Positions 47,940 through 58,451 of a stretch of 64,000 nt of DNA are shown here, piece by piece. The stretch is from Cristatella mucedo (Eukaryota > Bryozoa > Phylactolaemata > Cristatellidae): positions 62,001-126,000 of the forward strand of contig WPIO01000237.1 of the NCBI GenBank assembly GCA_009760855.2, read 5' to 3'. The notes beneath the pieces are model-generated. The model was given only the letters and a program-made list of their open reading frames with translations, was not told the origin of the DNA and did no database searches. Both the position numbers and the translations under genes were made by a program. Each line of letters begins with the position of its first letter. The stretch's first letter is position 1.

Positions 47940-48049
47940 CCTCCCCTCGCTGAGCAGCCATTGCCAGTCATGCAGTTGGGCGAAGTCCAACAGCAGTGGC
48001 ACAAATTGCATGTTTGTGTTTCCCGAGAGGTTTTGTCAGGAAATCTGCT

Positions 48050-49070
48050 ATGTTTTCCTCTGACCTGCAAAATAAAGCTTTGATAATACCATCATTGTAA
48101 ATTTGACTATACAATGGTGCTGCCCGTCGATGTGCTTGGTTCTTGCACGATGTATCTGGTTTGTAGCAATGGCTATGCAGCATTGATTGTCACTGTATAT
48201 GGTAGTAGGCTTCGTTTGTTCGAAACCTAACTCCTTAAGTAGTTGTCGAACCCAGAGGGCTTCACGAACCGCATGACTCAGTGCCATATATTCAGCCTCT
48301 GTTGTTGATAAGGCGACGGTAGATTGTCTCTTAGACGACCAGTTAATACTGCCTCGACCAATGCTGAATACATGGCCAGTAACAGAGCATCTCGTGTCCG
48401 GATCATTTGCCCACTCAGCATCACAATAGCCTCTTAACCGTGCTTCTGGGTCAGCACTCAGATTGAGGCACCAGTTGGCAGTCCCTTGAAGTTACGTAGG
48501 ATTCTCTTTACAGCCGTCCAGGGCTGTGAGCACGGCTGGCTGGAGTAACGACTGACAAGTCCTACAGCAGCTGCAATATCCGGACGCGTAGCAACCATCA
48601 GATACATTAAGCTCCCAACTGCGCTTCGGTAGGGGACTCGTTGCATGTAGTCGGCATGCTCTTCGCCATCTTGCATCATAGCTTTTGCAAGCTTGATGCC
48701 AACATCGGCAGGAGTAGATACCGTTTTAAATGTATTCATACCGTAGCGTTGTAGAATATCCATAATGTAGCGAGTCTGATTGAGAGTTATAATTTTGCAG
48801 CCTCTGTCTCTGGTTATCTGGATGCCGAGGATCCAGTGAGCTTCTCCTGGATCCTTCATAGAAAACGCCTCAGAGAGTCGCTGCTTGACAAAGGACAGAC
48901 CTATTGCAGTACCACAGAGGACTAGGTCATCAACGTAAACAGCAATAAATGCCATGTCACCACATTCATCGCGCCTGTAGAGGCTATTGTCAGCCTCAAG
49001 TGAAAGAAAGCCCTTAGCAACCAAATGAGCTTTATGAAAGTTTACTGACCCGTCTGCGTTTTGCTTCACT
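48050..49070 (-). pseudogene. copia reverse transcriptase and RNase H regions
   Basis: Minus-strand blocks are FIAVYVDDLVLCG (the YVDD catalytic box), MKDPGEAHWILGIQITRDRG, LNQTRYIMDILQRYGM, YRSAVGSLMYLMVATRPDIA and the RNase H parts [14 protein letters not shown] and [15 protein letters not shown]. These are standard copia pol motifs. The region is fragmentary. Confidence 0.85.
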
Positions 49071-49096
49071 TTGAAGACAAATTTGCATCCTATGGC

Positions 49097-50210
49097 TTAC
49101 CTGCCCTCAGGTAGTTGGGTGACCTCATAGACATCATTCTCACGTAGTGAAGCAAGTTCGTCATCAATAGCAGCCGCCCACAGATGTGCTTCTGTGCTGC
49201 TCAGTGCATCATGCAGGGTCGTGGGCTCATCGCTGCAAGCGATCAGCGCCTCAGCCACTGACCCGTATTCATCGTCATACAGTCTGGCAGGCCATCTAGC
49301 ACGAGTTGACCGTCGAAGAGGTGCATCATCTAACTCGGCGGGAGCGTGTTGCAGCGTAGGTTGAGCCGTAGATGCATTGTCAGTCGAAGCTTGGGCTTGT
49401 TGCACAGACTCAATCGGAGGTGCTCGTTCGAGGTGCTGCACAGTATCCTCCCCTGGCACGCCATTGTCCGAACGAAGCTTCTTAATAGGTTGACCGCAAA
49501 ATTTTTTAACTACAGCCCTGTATTTCTTTGAGATGGGGTTGGCATGCTGCTTTCCATCTGCGCAGGCTTGGCAGAAGTTGAGGTCCATGTGGTTCGGCTC
49601 AAAGTCTAGTCCGGCAACCATGCCTTTGGTTTTAAGCATGTCCAGGCTCCCACCTGAGATATGGCCGTACCGCTGGTGCCAAAGCTGAAAAGATTCATTT
49701 GATTTGCATGCGTGAGCAGTCGATACAGTTTGCTTCTCATAGAGGTACCTAGCAGGTAGATAAGTCTCCCTTGTCTTACGCCTGCAGCAGCCACGTCCGT
49801 TGATCCAGGGCTGGTGAAAGACACGTGATCATCGTCAAACTTGGCTTATAGCCTCTTAGGACGCATTGGCTCAAAGAAAAAAGGTTCTTGGTGAGTTTGG
49901 GTGCGAGCAAAACATCTCGAAGTTCGGCTTCCCGCCATGCAGTACCTACATGCAGCTGAATACGCTCCGTGCCCATGCCGATCGCTTCAAGTACTTCACC
50001 GTCACTCACCACGACACTGCGAGCATTTTTATCGCAGTATGTAAAGAGCTCGGGCTCGTTGCACATATGCTGCGTTGCTCCAGAGTCTATTAGCCATTCC
50101 AGCTGTGGTGGAAGCTGGCAGGTAGTCGAGTCGGCAGTGAAAACGAAGGAGTCCGTAGCTGCTGTATTGGCCTCCGATTTGGCATTTTCGTCTCGTTTCC
50201 TCTTGTAGCA
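49097..50210 (-). pseudogene. copia protease and integrase-end regions
   Basis: Minus-strand blocks include ELFTYCDKNARSVVVSDGEV and VLLAPKLTKNLFSLSQC, the copia protease to pre-integrase transition. A FCQACADGKQHANPISKKYR zinc-finger-like block and the RRSTRARWPARLYDDEYGSV linker before the RT follow. Confidence 0.75.
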
Positions 50211-51005
50211 TTATGAGGCCTTGTGGCCCACCACTAAGCAATAGTAGCACTTACCAGAAAACGAAAGCTTGCTGCTTGCCGTGAGTGGTAGGCGAAGCGT
50301 CTTTACTGGATTTCCAAGTTTCATTCGAAGCCACAAGAGCCAGCCCTCTAATGCTCTCGTCAGGGAAGGCCGATTTTGCCGCCTCAGATGTTCATGCATC
50401 AGCCTGCTCTGGAAAAATTTAAGCGTTAAGTCGCGCATCTCCCTTGCTTCAAGAGCCATTATCAGCGGCTGCCAAGACTCCGGTAGCCCACTAAGCATGC
50501 GTAGGACAATCTGTTCCTCCGGAATAGTGTCTCCTGCGGCTTGAAGCAAATTTGCAATCAATTTAACCTCGCTTGCATAATTTTGTACATCGTCACCTTC
50601 TGCCACGCAGATAGATGTCAGCTTCTGATGTAGGAGTAGCCTACTCATCAGCGTTCTGGAAGCGTATATGGCATCCAGCTTCCGCCACGCCTCCAAACCC
50701 GTTGCCGTGGTTCCAATACTGGAAGTCATAAGCACTGAATCCGAGACCACCATGACGAGCACAGACAAAGCCTTCTCCGTGCGCCAGTCAAATTCTCGCT
50801 GTGCCTTAACATAATCTTCTTCCTCTTTCTTGCAGCTCTTACCGGTAAGTGATGTGACTTCCACGGGCCGTCTCTCGTCGCCGTTTACGACACCCCACAG
50901 GTCGATGGCGATGAAGTAGAATTTCGCCCGAGTACTCCACAGCGGCCAGTTTTCACCCGTAAACTTCCCCAGACCAACGACGCCAGTGAACGCTGGGCCC
51001 ATAAC
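50211..51005 (-). pseudogene. copia gag region
   Basis: The minus-strand protein shows KFTGENWPLWSTRAKFYFIA, the W-containing N-terminus of UBN2/DUF4219-type copia gag. Then come AWRKLDAIYASRTLMSRLLL, EEQIVLRMLSGLPESWQPLI and a CYYCLVVGHKA zinc-knuckle-like end. It follows directly after the 5' LTR. Confidence 0.85.
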
Positions 51006-51006
51006 C

Positions 51007-51309
51007 TGTGAGACGCAGTGCTGCGTGAAGCCATTCACCAGTCAATGGTCGGGAAAATTACGGTAGTTTGTTACCACAGCCAACAAACAAAAGTTGGACC
51101 GTATCCAAATACGGAAACACGGAAAAACAACAAGCAACAAATGGGTCCAATATATAGTAGCCCTGAATGAATGCCATTGGCTGAGGTGGCCTTGGCAGGG
51201 GTCTTTTGGCCTAGGTACAGCCAATCAGCTGTAGTCTGAAGTCAGTGATACACTGCAGGTCAAGGTTAAATCGTCCGGCACAATGACTGTGAAGCGGATT
51301 CAGCCAACA
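51007..51309 (-). repeat. 5' LTR of the copia element
   Basis: A 303-bp repeat homologous to 47607-47939; the length difference is about 30 bp near its right third. It is followed by GGAGA, the right-hand target duplication. Confidence 0.88.
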
Positions 51310-51400
51310 GGAGATACCTTACATTATAATACATGACAAGGCTCCCACTGAGATTGGACGCCAAAATTTGCAGCATTGCAGCTTTGGAATTAGCATACGG
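51310..51400. mobile_element. right-hand remains of the LINE-B end and of its LINE-A host
   Basis: 51310-51340 completes the LINE-B 3' end with an ACATT-like tail. From about 51343 the minus-strand LINE-A resumes (GGCTCCCACTGAGATTGGAC, ATTTGCAGCATTGCAG) and soon becomes unrecognisable. Confidence 0.68.
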
Positions 51401-51647
51401 GAGCTGATGCTAGCTGTAAAACTATGTTTGATGTCTAATACCTAATTATATATAACGCAGGTTTTGGAAATACGGCCAGTATATGTATGGCTTTAGTAAT
51501 TTAGGCATGTTGCTTATGCAGCAAATAGGCAGTAGAGTAAGCGTTCACTTCTGGCCTCCCAAGGTGACATCTTTGCTGATTCCAATGTTTGACCCTAGAA
51601 TATTTTGAAATGGTTTCAGGAACTCCCTCTGGGTCTCGAGTGAGGTA

Positions 51648-51785
51648 ATCATGGGTACCTATTATTTCTGTTTTCTTCCTCGATCTTTCGCCTCTGTATT
51701 TTGCAGGTAAATAGAGAAAATACTTCGGGGACAGCAGGGCAAAATATGAGTTTTTTTAAAACCAGACGGGCTAGATTTGCTTTAG
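51648..51785. repeat. dispersed repeat D, copy 1
   Basis: About 138 bp matching 53727-53860 in the same orientation at roughly 85 percent: CATGGGTACCTATTATTTCT, CGCCTCTGTATTTTGCAG, CAGCAGGGCAAAA and GGGCTAGATTTGCT. Copy 1 has a GTTTTCTTC insertion. Nature unknown. Confidence 0.7.
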
Positions 51786-51792
51786 TGTTCAC

Positions 51793-52004
51793 TGGATTAT
51801 CTTCCATCTCCTCAACCACTCCCAGATTAACTCCTTACCTGATGATCCATGTGATGATCTAGTTGATCACATATCCTAATTCTTTGTGCAGTAGATAGGC
51901 AAGATCAAGGAGTCCATCCCTGCGATGACAACATCCCCCTAAAATGCTGTTCCCCGATTCCTGGCTGCACCTCAATGTCTACATTTAAGCAGGTCACTAG
52001 TGAC
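51793..52004 (+). mobile_element. LINE-A internal fragment joined to rDNA
   Basis: This corresponds to 32222-32435 of the long LINE-A copy (TCTCCTCAACCACTCCCAGA, TTCTTTGTGCAGTAGATAGG, CTACATTTAAGCAGGTCACT). It stops abruptly at AGTGAC, where antisense rDNA-like sequence begins. Confidence 0.82.
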
Positions 52005-52126
52005 ACCCGTGGGCTAGCAAGCAACACGTACGGCTGCCTCACCTACCCAGTTCTCGCGCGAAATGACGAGGCTTTGCCGAGGCACGAACGTAGATCATCG
52101 CTAGCGGATCGTGCCTGCAACATCGG
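52005..52126 (-). other. probable ITS1 start, antisense
   Basis: Directly beyond the antisense 18S 3' end (ATTA), this 122-bp GC-rich stretch occupies the position of ITS1. It contains an imperfect inverted repeat (GATCGTGCC and GGCACGAACG). ITS1 is not conserved between distant taxa, so the call depends on the neighbouring 18S match. Confidence 0.55.
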
Positions 52127-52255
52127 TAATGATCCTTCCGCCGGTTCACCTACAGAACCTAGTTACGACTTTTACTTCCTCTTAGTGAGCAAGTTTGACT
52201 GTCTTCCCGGCGCACCGGCTCAAAGCTAATGTCGTGCCGGGACCAGTGGAGTCAG
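52127..52255 (-). rRNA. 18S rRNA 3'-end fragment, degenerate
   Basis: The antisense strand gives GAGGAAGTAAAAGTCGTAAC, then GTAGGTGAACC(G)GCGGAAGGATCATTA, which is the universal 3' end of eukaryotic 18S rRNA, preceded by a helix-44-like stem (GTCCCGGCACGAC...GCGCCGGGA). Several conserved bases differ: AACTAGGTTCTGT in place of AACAAGGTTTCCGT, and GGCGG in place of TGCGG. This is a pseudogene fragment and not part of a working rDNA unit. Confidence 0.85.
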
Positions 52256-52680
52256 CTACCCACTGATCTTTCAAGAATAAAGTTACTCCTTCTGATAGCC
52301 ATCCATTAGCACGTTGGCATTTCTCTTGCCGTTCGCATTCTTTGTGCAGATTTAGTAAGGTGTATAACTCATCTCCTCATGAAAACTTTGGCAAAAAATT
52401 ATTCACAATCGGCTCGTAGTATGTACACAAGTGCTGAAATAAGCACTAGTCGTGAGTGTGTAGCGTCAACTTCACAAATTATTGTGCAATAATTGGATGA
52501 AGCTCTAGCTATGAGCACAATGTACGTATACACGCTACTTCTGATTTGTACTAGGCCCCGAGTCATGCGAGAGAACTTTACTGAGTGGGATGTGGGCAAC
52601 GTGTGGTTATCGTCTGTGTAGAGACAGGATAATGAGACCGCTATTGTAAACCAGCCGCTCAATCTCAATTCAAGTTCAAA
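52256..52680. other. unassigned DNA
   Basis: No motif recognised. Confidence 0.5.
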
Positions 52681-52681
52681 G

Positions 52682-52786
52682 TAAATGTATTGGATGACTG
52701 AGGTCATGGGCTCAAGACCCTCGGATATGTGCAACGTCTGTCTAGAGGTTTATATCTTTTAGGGCGCTGTATAAATCAATCAAATA

Positions 52787-52838
<52 letters not shown>
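52682..52838 (+). mobile_element. tRNA-derived SINE fragment with (AT)n end
   Basis: A B-box-like CTGAGGTCATGGGCTCAAGACC precedes a 3' part ending AGGGCGCTGTATAAATCAAT, then an (AT)n run at 52784-52838. It matches the SINE at 18.76 kb but lacks a clear A-box. Confidence 0.7.
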
Positions 52839-52839
<1 letters not shown>

Positions 52840-52840
<1 letters not shown>

Positions 52841-53725
52841 ATTCATTGAATAAGATTCTCGAGAATTTCCCAAAAATATCTTTAAGTTCATCCCAGGGTC
52901 TTTATTGAAAACATTGAACTACTACTCACAATATGATTTACCTTTTGTCTTTTTTGATCAAAATTTCAATTTTTGCAAAATGTTACATTTTTATAATTGT
53001 TGAGCTTAGAAAACTCTCTGCCTGCATATTTTCTGCCCATGTTTGACGCTATTAGTCATGGAACTACCTCGAGATTCGTTGAGAATCGCTACCAGGCAGT
53101 AAAGCATGGCATCTTAGATTGAGCCGCCGGTGCACGTCTACCTTCCAACTGGCACTTCCGGCCTAAAACTTATTACAGATTCACTGCCACTTTCCGTTCA
53201 GTGAGTAATTGTAGGTTTAGGATTTAATTCTGGAATTAATTTGTCATCTGCCATGCAGAGTAGTGAAACTTGATAGGCAGGACGAGGCCTCATGAGAGAG
53301 ATGTATCACCGTGAACAAAGTTAATGCCATTTTTTTTCGGGTGCTCGCACTAAGTACACTGCACGGTCTTTTGAAGAGTGTCTTCAGTATTTTCCCCGGG
53401 CATATTTCTAGGAGTGTGTACCGCCGTTGTTTTAAAGTTTTGCTCGCTTCAAAGAATCTTACGTTCGATGCAGTTCCTTCATTTAGCAATCGCAGTATCC
53501 AAAGCTACAGAGCCGATGGTGGAGCAATCCAGGTAGCGAATCTGGTAAACACAAATACGATTTAACTTATCTTGGTGTGCATATAGCGTCACAACAGGCA
53601 TGTGAGGCATTGCATTGCTAATTGCAGGAATAAATGAAAAACAATGTCCTGTCGTCGCCAGAGCTATGCTACTCTCAATTGATAGGCAAAAAGTTCCAGC
53701 CACTATTACACTGAGGCTGACTGGC
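52840..53725. other. unassigned DNA
   Basis: Mixed AT-rich sequence, no domain recognised. An 84-codon frame at 53311-53565 begins in a GTGAACAAAG context without family resemblance. Confidence 0.5.
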
Positions 53726-53726
53726 G

Positions 53727-53860
53727 TAAACATGGGTCCCTATTATTTCTTTCTCGATCTTTTGCCTCTGTATTTTGCAGTTAAATGGAGAACATGCTGC
53801 GGGCACAGCAGGGCAAAAGATAATTTTTTTTAAATCAGTCGGGTTAGATTTGCTAGCTAC
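53727..53860. repeat. dispersed repeat D, copy 2
   Basis: Partner of 51648-51785; see there. The TTTTGCAG sits before TTAAATGG here and before GTAAATAG in copy 1. Confidence 0.7.
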
Positions 53861-53937
53861 AAATTCGGAATCTGTTCAATTTCCACTGAAATGTCTCCAG
53901 CCTGTGTTACCTTGCTAGCATATTATCATCACTTGTA

Positions 53938-54445
53938 ATGTGGAGTGCTGTGGTACCTCAGTCGAATGCTCTCGAGGTCTTAACATTTACTACAATTTCT
54001 TCATATTTCTAGAACACAATTGGTACGGTTTGTGAATGTTAAAAACATTAGTTTTTGTTTAACGCCTCGTGAGATTGGCAAGGCTCCCTTGAAAATGAAA
54101 TAATACTAAAATAATATAAGCGGAGTTATTTTCTTTCAAGGCGACATCGCAAGCACTTAATTGTGAGCGTGTGAGCTAGCTAGCGATAGCGCGACTTCAG
54201 CTTGCACGGTGTGCCACAGACAGCTCATGCGAGCCTACCAATTCCTGTAGGGAGCAAGTGGGCGTTTAGCTACTAATTAAATCTCTTCAATACAGAGCAA
54301 GTCTTAATGCAAGGCGGTAGTGAGCTCTAGGCTTACAGAGATTATGCATGAACTTAGTCTTTAAAAGGCTTTGAGGGTGGTCAGACACGAAGCTGTGACA
54401 GATGTAACTAGAGTCTGAGAAAGAAGAGGTGAGCCCGATTACCAA
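53938..54445 (-). repeat. dispersed repeat C, copy 2
   Basis: Partner of 36484-37000 at about 85 percent. Both begin at TGGAGTGCTGTGGTACCTCA and fade after the TGAGAA(A/G)(C/G)AAGAG region. Confidence 0.65.
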
Positions 54446-55290
54446 GATTTGTGCCATTTTCAGTAGGGAGCTCCTGTGGTGTTGGTCTTCGGCTGCTGCT
54501 GCTGTAATTAGCAAGGTGCCGGACACTAATGCACATGCCTTACCTGTGGCCAATAGTTAAGCCTTTGAAGCAGAGCAGCTTCGGGCCACTAATGCAGCTG
54601 GTATCGATCGAGCTATGATATATGTGCCCGTTGAGAGGACTAATGGAGAGTCTCGTTTATAACGCACGAGCGCCTGCTGTCTCCTTGAGACTCCAGCTGG
54701 AACAGCTGCCGCCGGAACCACCATCGTACAAAGATTCCTAAAACTAACTTCCATTTACCTATCCATCAAAGCTTTGTCTAAACCTTGATAATCGTGCTTT
54801 GGCTTGCAAACGGACTTATACCCTGTTCGTGTTCCAATCCGCATTATCCTTTCTCACATTAGCGGATGAATTCTCGGCAAGTCCAGCATGTTGCTTGCTA
54901 CTCTTTGATGGTATGCTTGGCTTCCCAGGAGGCCCAGGGTTCACCCAATACTTGCTGAGGGCTTTACTTTCAGTTGCACACATAAAGCGCCTAATCAAAA
55001 CACCGTAGCTGGGAGCAATGAGACGCGTAATTCTCAATCCGGCGCCCCCCCCAGCTCAGCAGCCGACTTATCATCCCCCTTCAAGCGCTCCCAGAGCTCC
55101 CAGGTGCTGATGACCGCCCAGCCGGTGTCTACGTTACGTGGCCACTATCACTGCGGTCGGATCATCCGATCGCTGATCTGAGTGACCACAAGAGATAGAG
55201 TGACAGTGGCCGCGTCTCAACTGGCCGGTATCCACCCATTTGACATATGTGTTATTGTTGCTTTTTGTTTTTGTGCAAATTAAAATTTAT
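54446..55290. other. unassigned DNA
   Basis: No recognisable domain or repeat. It becomes GC-richer near 55040-55230. Confidence 0.5.
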
Positions 55291-55826
55291 GTCACACGCC
55301 TTCTGGTCCCCAGTGCTCAGTGCAAAGTTCGGCCTCAGTCAGTGCAAAATTCATTGTGCTCGACCAAATTGTTGTAATAATTATAGTATAGCGTCAGCGG
55401 CTCGGCGGCGAGAACCGGGCCACCGCCTCGTTCGCTCGCTCGCTCGCTGTCCCGGGAAGCTGCGCTGCGCGCGCCGGCTTCAGCTGCCGCCACAGCGAGC
55501 TTTCGGCGCTGCCCAGCGCAGCTCCAGCTTCAGCTCCGCGTGCGCCTCCTACGGGTCGCCCGCTCCCAGAGTTCGCTCGGCTCGCTCCGCGCGCGCCTTC
55601 CGCTTCCACGTCGGCCGCTCGGCGCGTCGGTCGCGCGCGGCGGCGGCGTCGGGGAGGCTTCCTGGGACAGCGAGCGAGCGAGCGAACGAGGCGGTGGCCC
55701 GGTTCTCGCCGCCGAGCCGCTGACGCTATACTATAATTATTACAACAATTTGGTCGAGCACAATGAATTTTGCACTGACTGAGGCCGAACTTTGCACTGA
55801 GCACTGGGGACCAGAAGGCGTGTGAC
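55291..55826. mobile_element. 536-bp foldback element, 170-bp near-perfect inverted arms, GC-rich core
   Basis: Left arm 55291-55460 and right arm 55657-55826 are inverted copies over 170 bp with one visible mismatch (CCCGGGAAGC against CCTGGGAC..). The arms run from AT-rich outer parts to (CGCT)n and GC-rich inner parts. The 196-bp core is very rich in G, C and CpG. No ORF has a recognisable product; long frames on both strands simply mirror each other. No clear target duplication is seen. It could be a MITE or foldback transposon, or an inverted-read artefact of assembly. Confidence 0.78.
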
Positions 55827-56340
55827 ATTCGGTAGTCAACATACTCCATATCTCATGCAAAAAAGAGAAAGTGAGAAGGATAGCTGAGTCACGAGAACAG
55901 TTGAGGTAGTGAGTAGCATGGAAGTAGCAGCTTAGGATCGCTGAAAAGGATGAGCTATAGTCGGCAGCAGAACAGCAGTTGTCGTTGCCTAAGAATTGTG
56001 GAAGCGAGTTCCACAGTCTAGGACCTGCTGAGCTAGAGCTTTTGTCGCCAACAGTCTCTAAGCGGAGGAATGGAACAGCTAATTTACTGTCCACACAGGA
56101 CCTGAGGGCGAGAAGAGACTGAAACTGGTGCAGCAGTTCAGCTCGGTACGAAGGAGCCAAGCCGTGGCGGGCCTTGTAGGTCAGCGTAAGAACTTGGCCA
56201 TCGCAGTGGAAGAGGATTGGTCTATCCATAAAAGATCTATTGTCGTATATCCAGAGTAAAGAAGCCATGTCGAGTTCGTGAGTGCAGATGCATGATTGAG
56301 TACCACACCAGCAGACCAGCGCCCCTCTTGAGCATGGTGG
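55827..56340 (-). mobile_element. LINE-B 3' part, minus strand
   Basis: ORF2 C-terminal blocks are LTLTYKARHGLAPSYRAELL, KLAVPFLRLETVGDKSSSSA, GPRLWNSLPQFLGNDNCC and HYLNCSRDSAILLTFSFLHE. It is close to the 61 kb copy. The last 120 bp and tail are missing, and the foldback element begins where it stops. Confidence 0.83.
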
Positions 56341-56445
56341 AGTCGCCACCCTAGTGACGATGGTATTGGGGGTGGCACAGCTTCAGGTTCTTCATTCCGT
56401 TTCAGTGACAATCCTTGTTTTGAGTGCCACCCTGACCTAGCCCAA

Positions 56446-56595
56446 GGTTAAGGTGCTCGCCTTTAATTACCGAAGTCCAAGGTAATGCATTTAATTACCG
56501 AGGTCGTGGGCTCGAGTCCTGTTGCAAACGCGAAGTGCCTGGTTACAGATTATGCTTTCTGTCTGCGAAATACATATGAGTCATATTATTTTTAT
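56446..56595 (+). mobile_element. tRNA-derived SINE with internal duplication
   Basis: An A-box-like GGTTAAGGTGCTCGCC, a duplicated TTTAATTACCGA block, then the B-box GGTCGTGGGCTCGAGTCCTG and a degenerate 3' part. Same family as the copy at 18.76 kb. Confidence 0.68.
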
Positions 56596-56985
56596 TATAT
56601 TAGGAATTTTCTTAGCGGTTCGTTCCACAGTTTCTAATGAGTAGCTGGCTAATGTCGTTTTTTTCATCACTCTCTGTTATACTAAAAAATGCATGCATGC
56701 TATCCCCAATTGAAGACAGGATTGTGGAAATAGGTAAATGAGGGCTTTGCAGATGTCCCCTAGCAAATCCCCTTCTAGTTCATCACAATATGGCGCGTGC
56801 ATTCTATATCTGAGCCAGCTCAGTGGCCCACCTGCATTATTGCTTGCGACTTATCTCGTACGCCTTTAAGTCAGCTCCAAAGCATTCTATGAGGTGGATT
56901 TCTGCGACTGTGGACGAATTGCAAGGACCCACAAATGTTCGGAGAAGCTGTTGCCTTCTCAAATTATTTTCAAATCTTGTCTATT
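56596..56985. other. unassigned DNA
   Basis: No motif recognised. Confidence 0.5.
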
Positions 56986-56987
56986 AG

Positions 56988-57266
56988 TGGTATGTTGTGA
57001 TGTCAAATTGGCAGCGATTTCCAGGTTTTGCGACCATACGAACTAAAGTCCCAGTCTCCAAAAGCTTACAGGTTCGTTTGGGGCATAGCTTAAAATTCAA
57101 GACAAAAGAGCAGGCGGTACAATGCTTACCATAGCCAAGTAGCAGTTCGGATAGAGAGGCCTGGGCCAGAGAATCAAGAAGCCTGCAAGTAAAACCTTAA
57201 AGTCAATAGACCGCTTGATTTTACAGCGCAGGTCGGCGAAAAGTTGTGTGAAGTGCCAATGGCAAC
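56988..57266 (-). mobile_element. LINE-A 3' untranslated region, left part of a split copy
   Basis: Antisense family-A sequence (CAAATTGGCAGCGATTTCCA, GCTTGATTTTACAGCGCAGG, GGCGAAAAGTTGTGTG) runs to GGCAACAC at 57268. It continues at about 58028 beyond an inserted plus-strand LINE-A. Confidence 0.72.
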
Positions 57267-58025
57267 ACTTTAACTACCCAAATTTGCTAAAATTTGGGCT
57301 TGTTTAGACAGGGATACCAAATCTAAACTTGTACATGCATTTGTGACATCCCGTGTTGACTTCTGTCACTCACTGCTTGCTGGTCTGCCGGCTGTGCACT
57401 CAGGCACTTACAGCTGGTGCAAAGCTCAGCAGCTAGGCTTCTCTGTCGTGAGCGTCGCAGTTGCCACACCCCACCACTTCTCGCCGACCTGCTCTGGCTA
57501 CCAGTCAAGCACCGCATCGACTTCAAGGTTTTATCGGTCACTTTTAAATCTCTTCATTCTTTGGCTCCTGCCTACCTATCAGATCTACTTCCCAATCAGG
57601 CTAAGCATCGTATCACCCACTTTTTGGAATTGAATACCTATACCTCTAACAAACCTCAAATCCTTTGGAGACCGTGCCTCTATTTCGCATGCTCCCAAAG
57701 CCTGGAACTCACTACCGACTCGCGTCACGAAATCTCGTGACTCGTCTGCATGTGAAAGAAACTAAAAACGCATATATTTATCAAATCACTTAGTGGGTCC
57801 CCGTGAGTTTTTCTTTATGTGCTTATGCGTGTTGACACTGTGCATGGTGCCACTTACTAAACTGCCATGCTGACCCTGTGCATGTCCCCCCTAACCGTGT
57901 TATTCTTGTTGTTTATTGAGCTTGCTACCACTAACCATGTGACAGTTCTTCCTTTGAAGCAAACTTAAAGTGCCTAGAGAGGGAGTCTTCTGAGAGTGCG
58001 ATATTAAATGCATTTTTATTATTAT
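57267..58025 (+). mobile_element. LINE-A 3' portion inserted into an antisense LINE-A
   Basis: C-terminal ORF2 blocks are SSAARLLCRERRSCHTPPLL, LADLLWLPVKHRIDFKVLSV, TFKSLHSLAPAYLSDLLPNQ and AKHRITHF (57417-57740). The 3' untranslated region and a short ATT tail at 58012-58025 follow. Frames are broken. Similar words on the two sides (CAATGGCAACA and CAATTGCAAAC) suggest a target duplication of about 12 bp. Confidence 0.8.
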
Positions 58026-58027
58026 CA

Positions 58028-58330
58028 GCAATTGCAAACGACATGCCTGACTGCCGAGTTTTGTTTCTAATGTTAGCCTGTAGGCCTCCAACTAGTTAAT
58101 TCCAGAAGTCAAGACAGGAGATAAAAAATACGTCGACCAACTTAGATATGGTACCCTTGTCAGAGCAGGCTAGAAATTTTCTCAATTTTACGTAACTTAA
58201 AGTAGCCAGATTGATCGTTGAGGTTATGCAATCGTCCAGTAGAAAGTCAATTTAGAGCAGGATACCGAGTTAAGATTTTTAATTAAAGTAATGCGTTTTT
58301 TGCACGTAACTAGTTTGTAGACATCATGTT
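58028..58330 (-). mobile_element. LINE-A, right part of the split copy
   Basis: Antisense sequence resumes with GCAAACGACATGCCTGACTG and continues through GAAGTCAAGACAGG, the ACCAACTTAGATATGGTACC block and the LKDERSIN-type coding part. It fades near 58330. Confidence 0.68.
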
Positions 58331-58451
58331 AAGCTGAGCTCTTCCATGCTTGCCTGTGAGATTGGTCAGGTGATAGTCACTACCCTCGAGTAGGGCGGCT
58401 TTATATTTAATAATTTTCTTCTCTCAAACTAAGACAATGTCCATGAAGGCG

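Larger units (their letters stand above)
47607..51309 (-). mobile_element. Ty1/copia LTR retrotransposon, fossil
   Basis: LTRs 47607-47939 and 51007-51309 begin TGTGA(A/G)ACGCAGTG and end GATTCAGCCAACA. GGAGA flanks both sides (47602-47606 and 51310-51314) as a perfect 5-bp target duplication. Minus-strand order is gag, protease region, a short integrase part, reverse transcriptase of RVT_2 type, RNase H. That is the copia order. The element is about 3.7 kb, shorter than typical family members, and is broken in several places. The LTRs differ by roughly 6 percent by eye, suggesting a moderate age. It lies inside a LINE-B end. Confidence 0.88.

Noticed and set aside
55247-55849. Two 150-codon frames on opposite strands with the same start
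   Set aside because: The inverted arms force identical reading on both strands; no domain and no codon signal.
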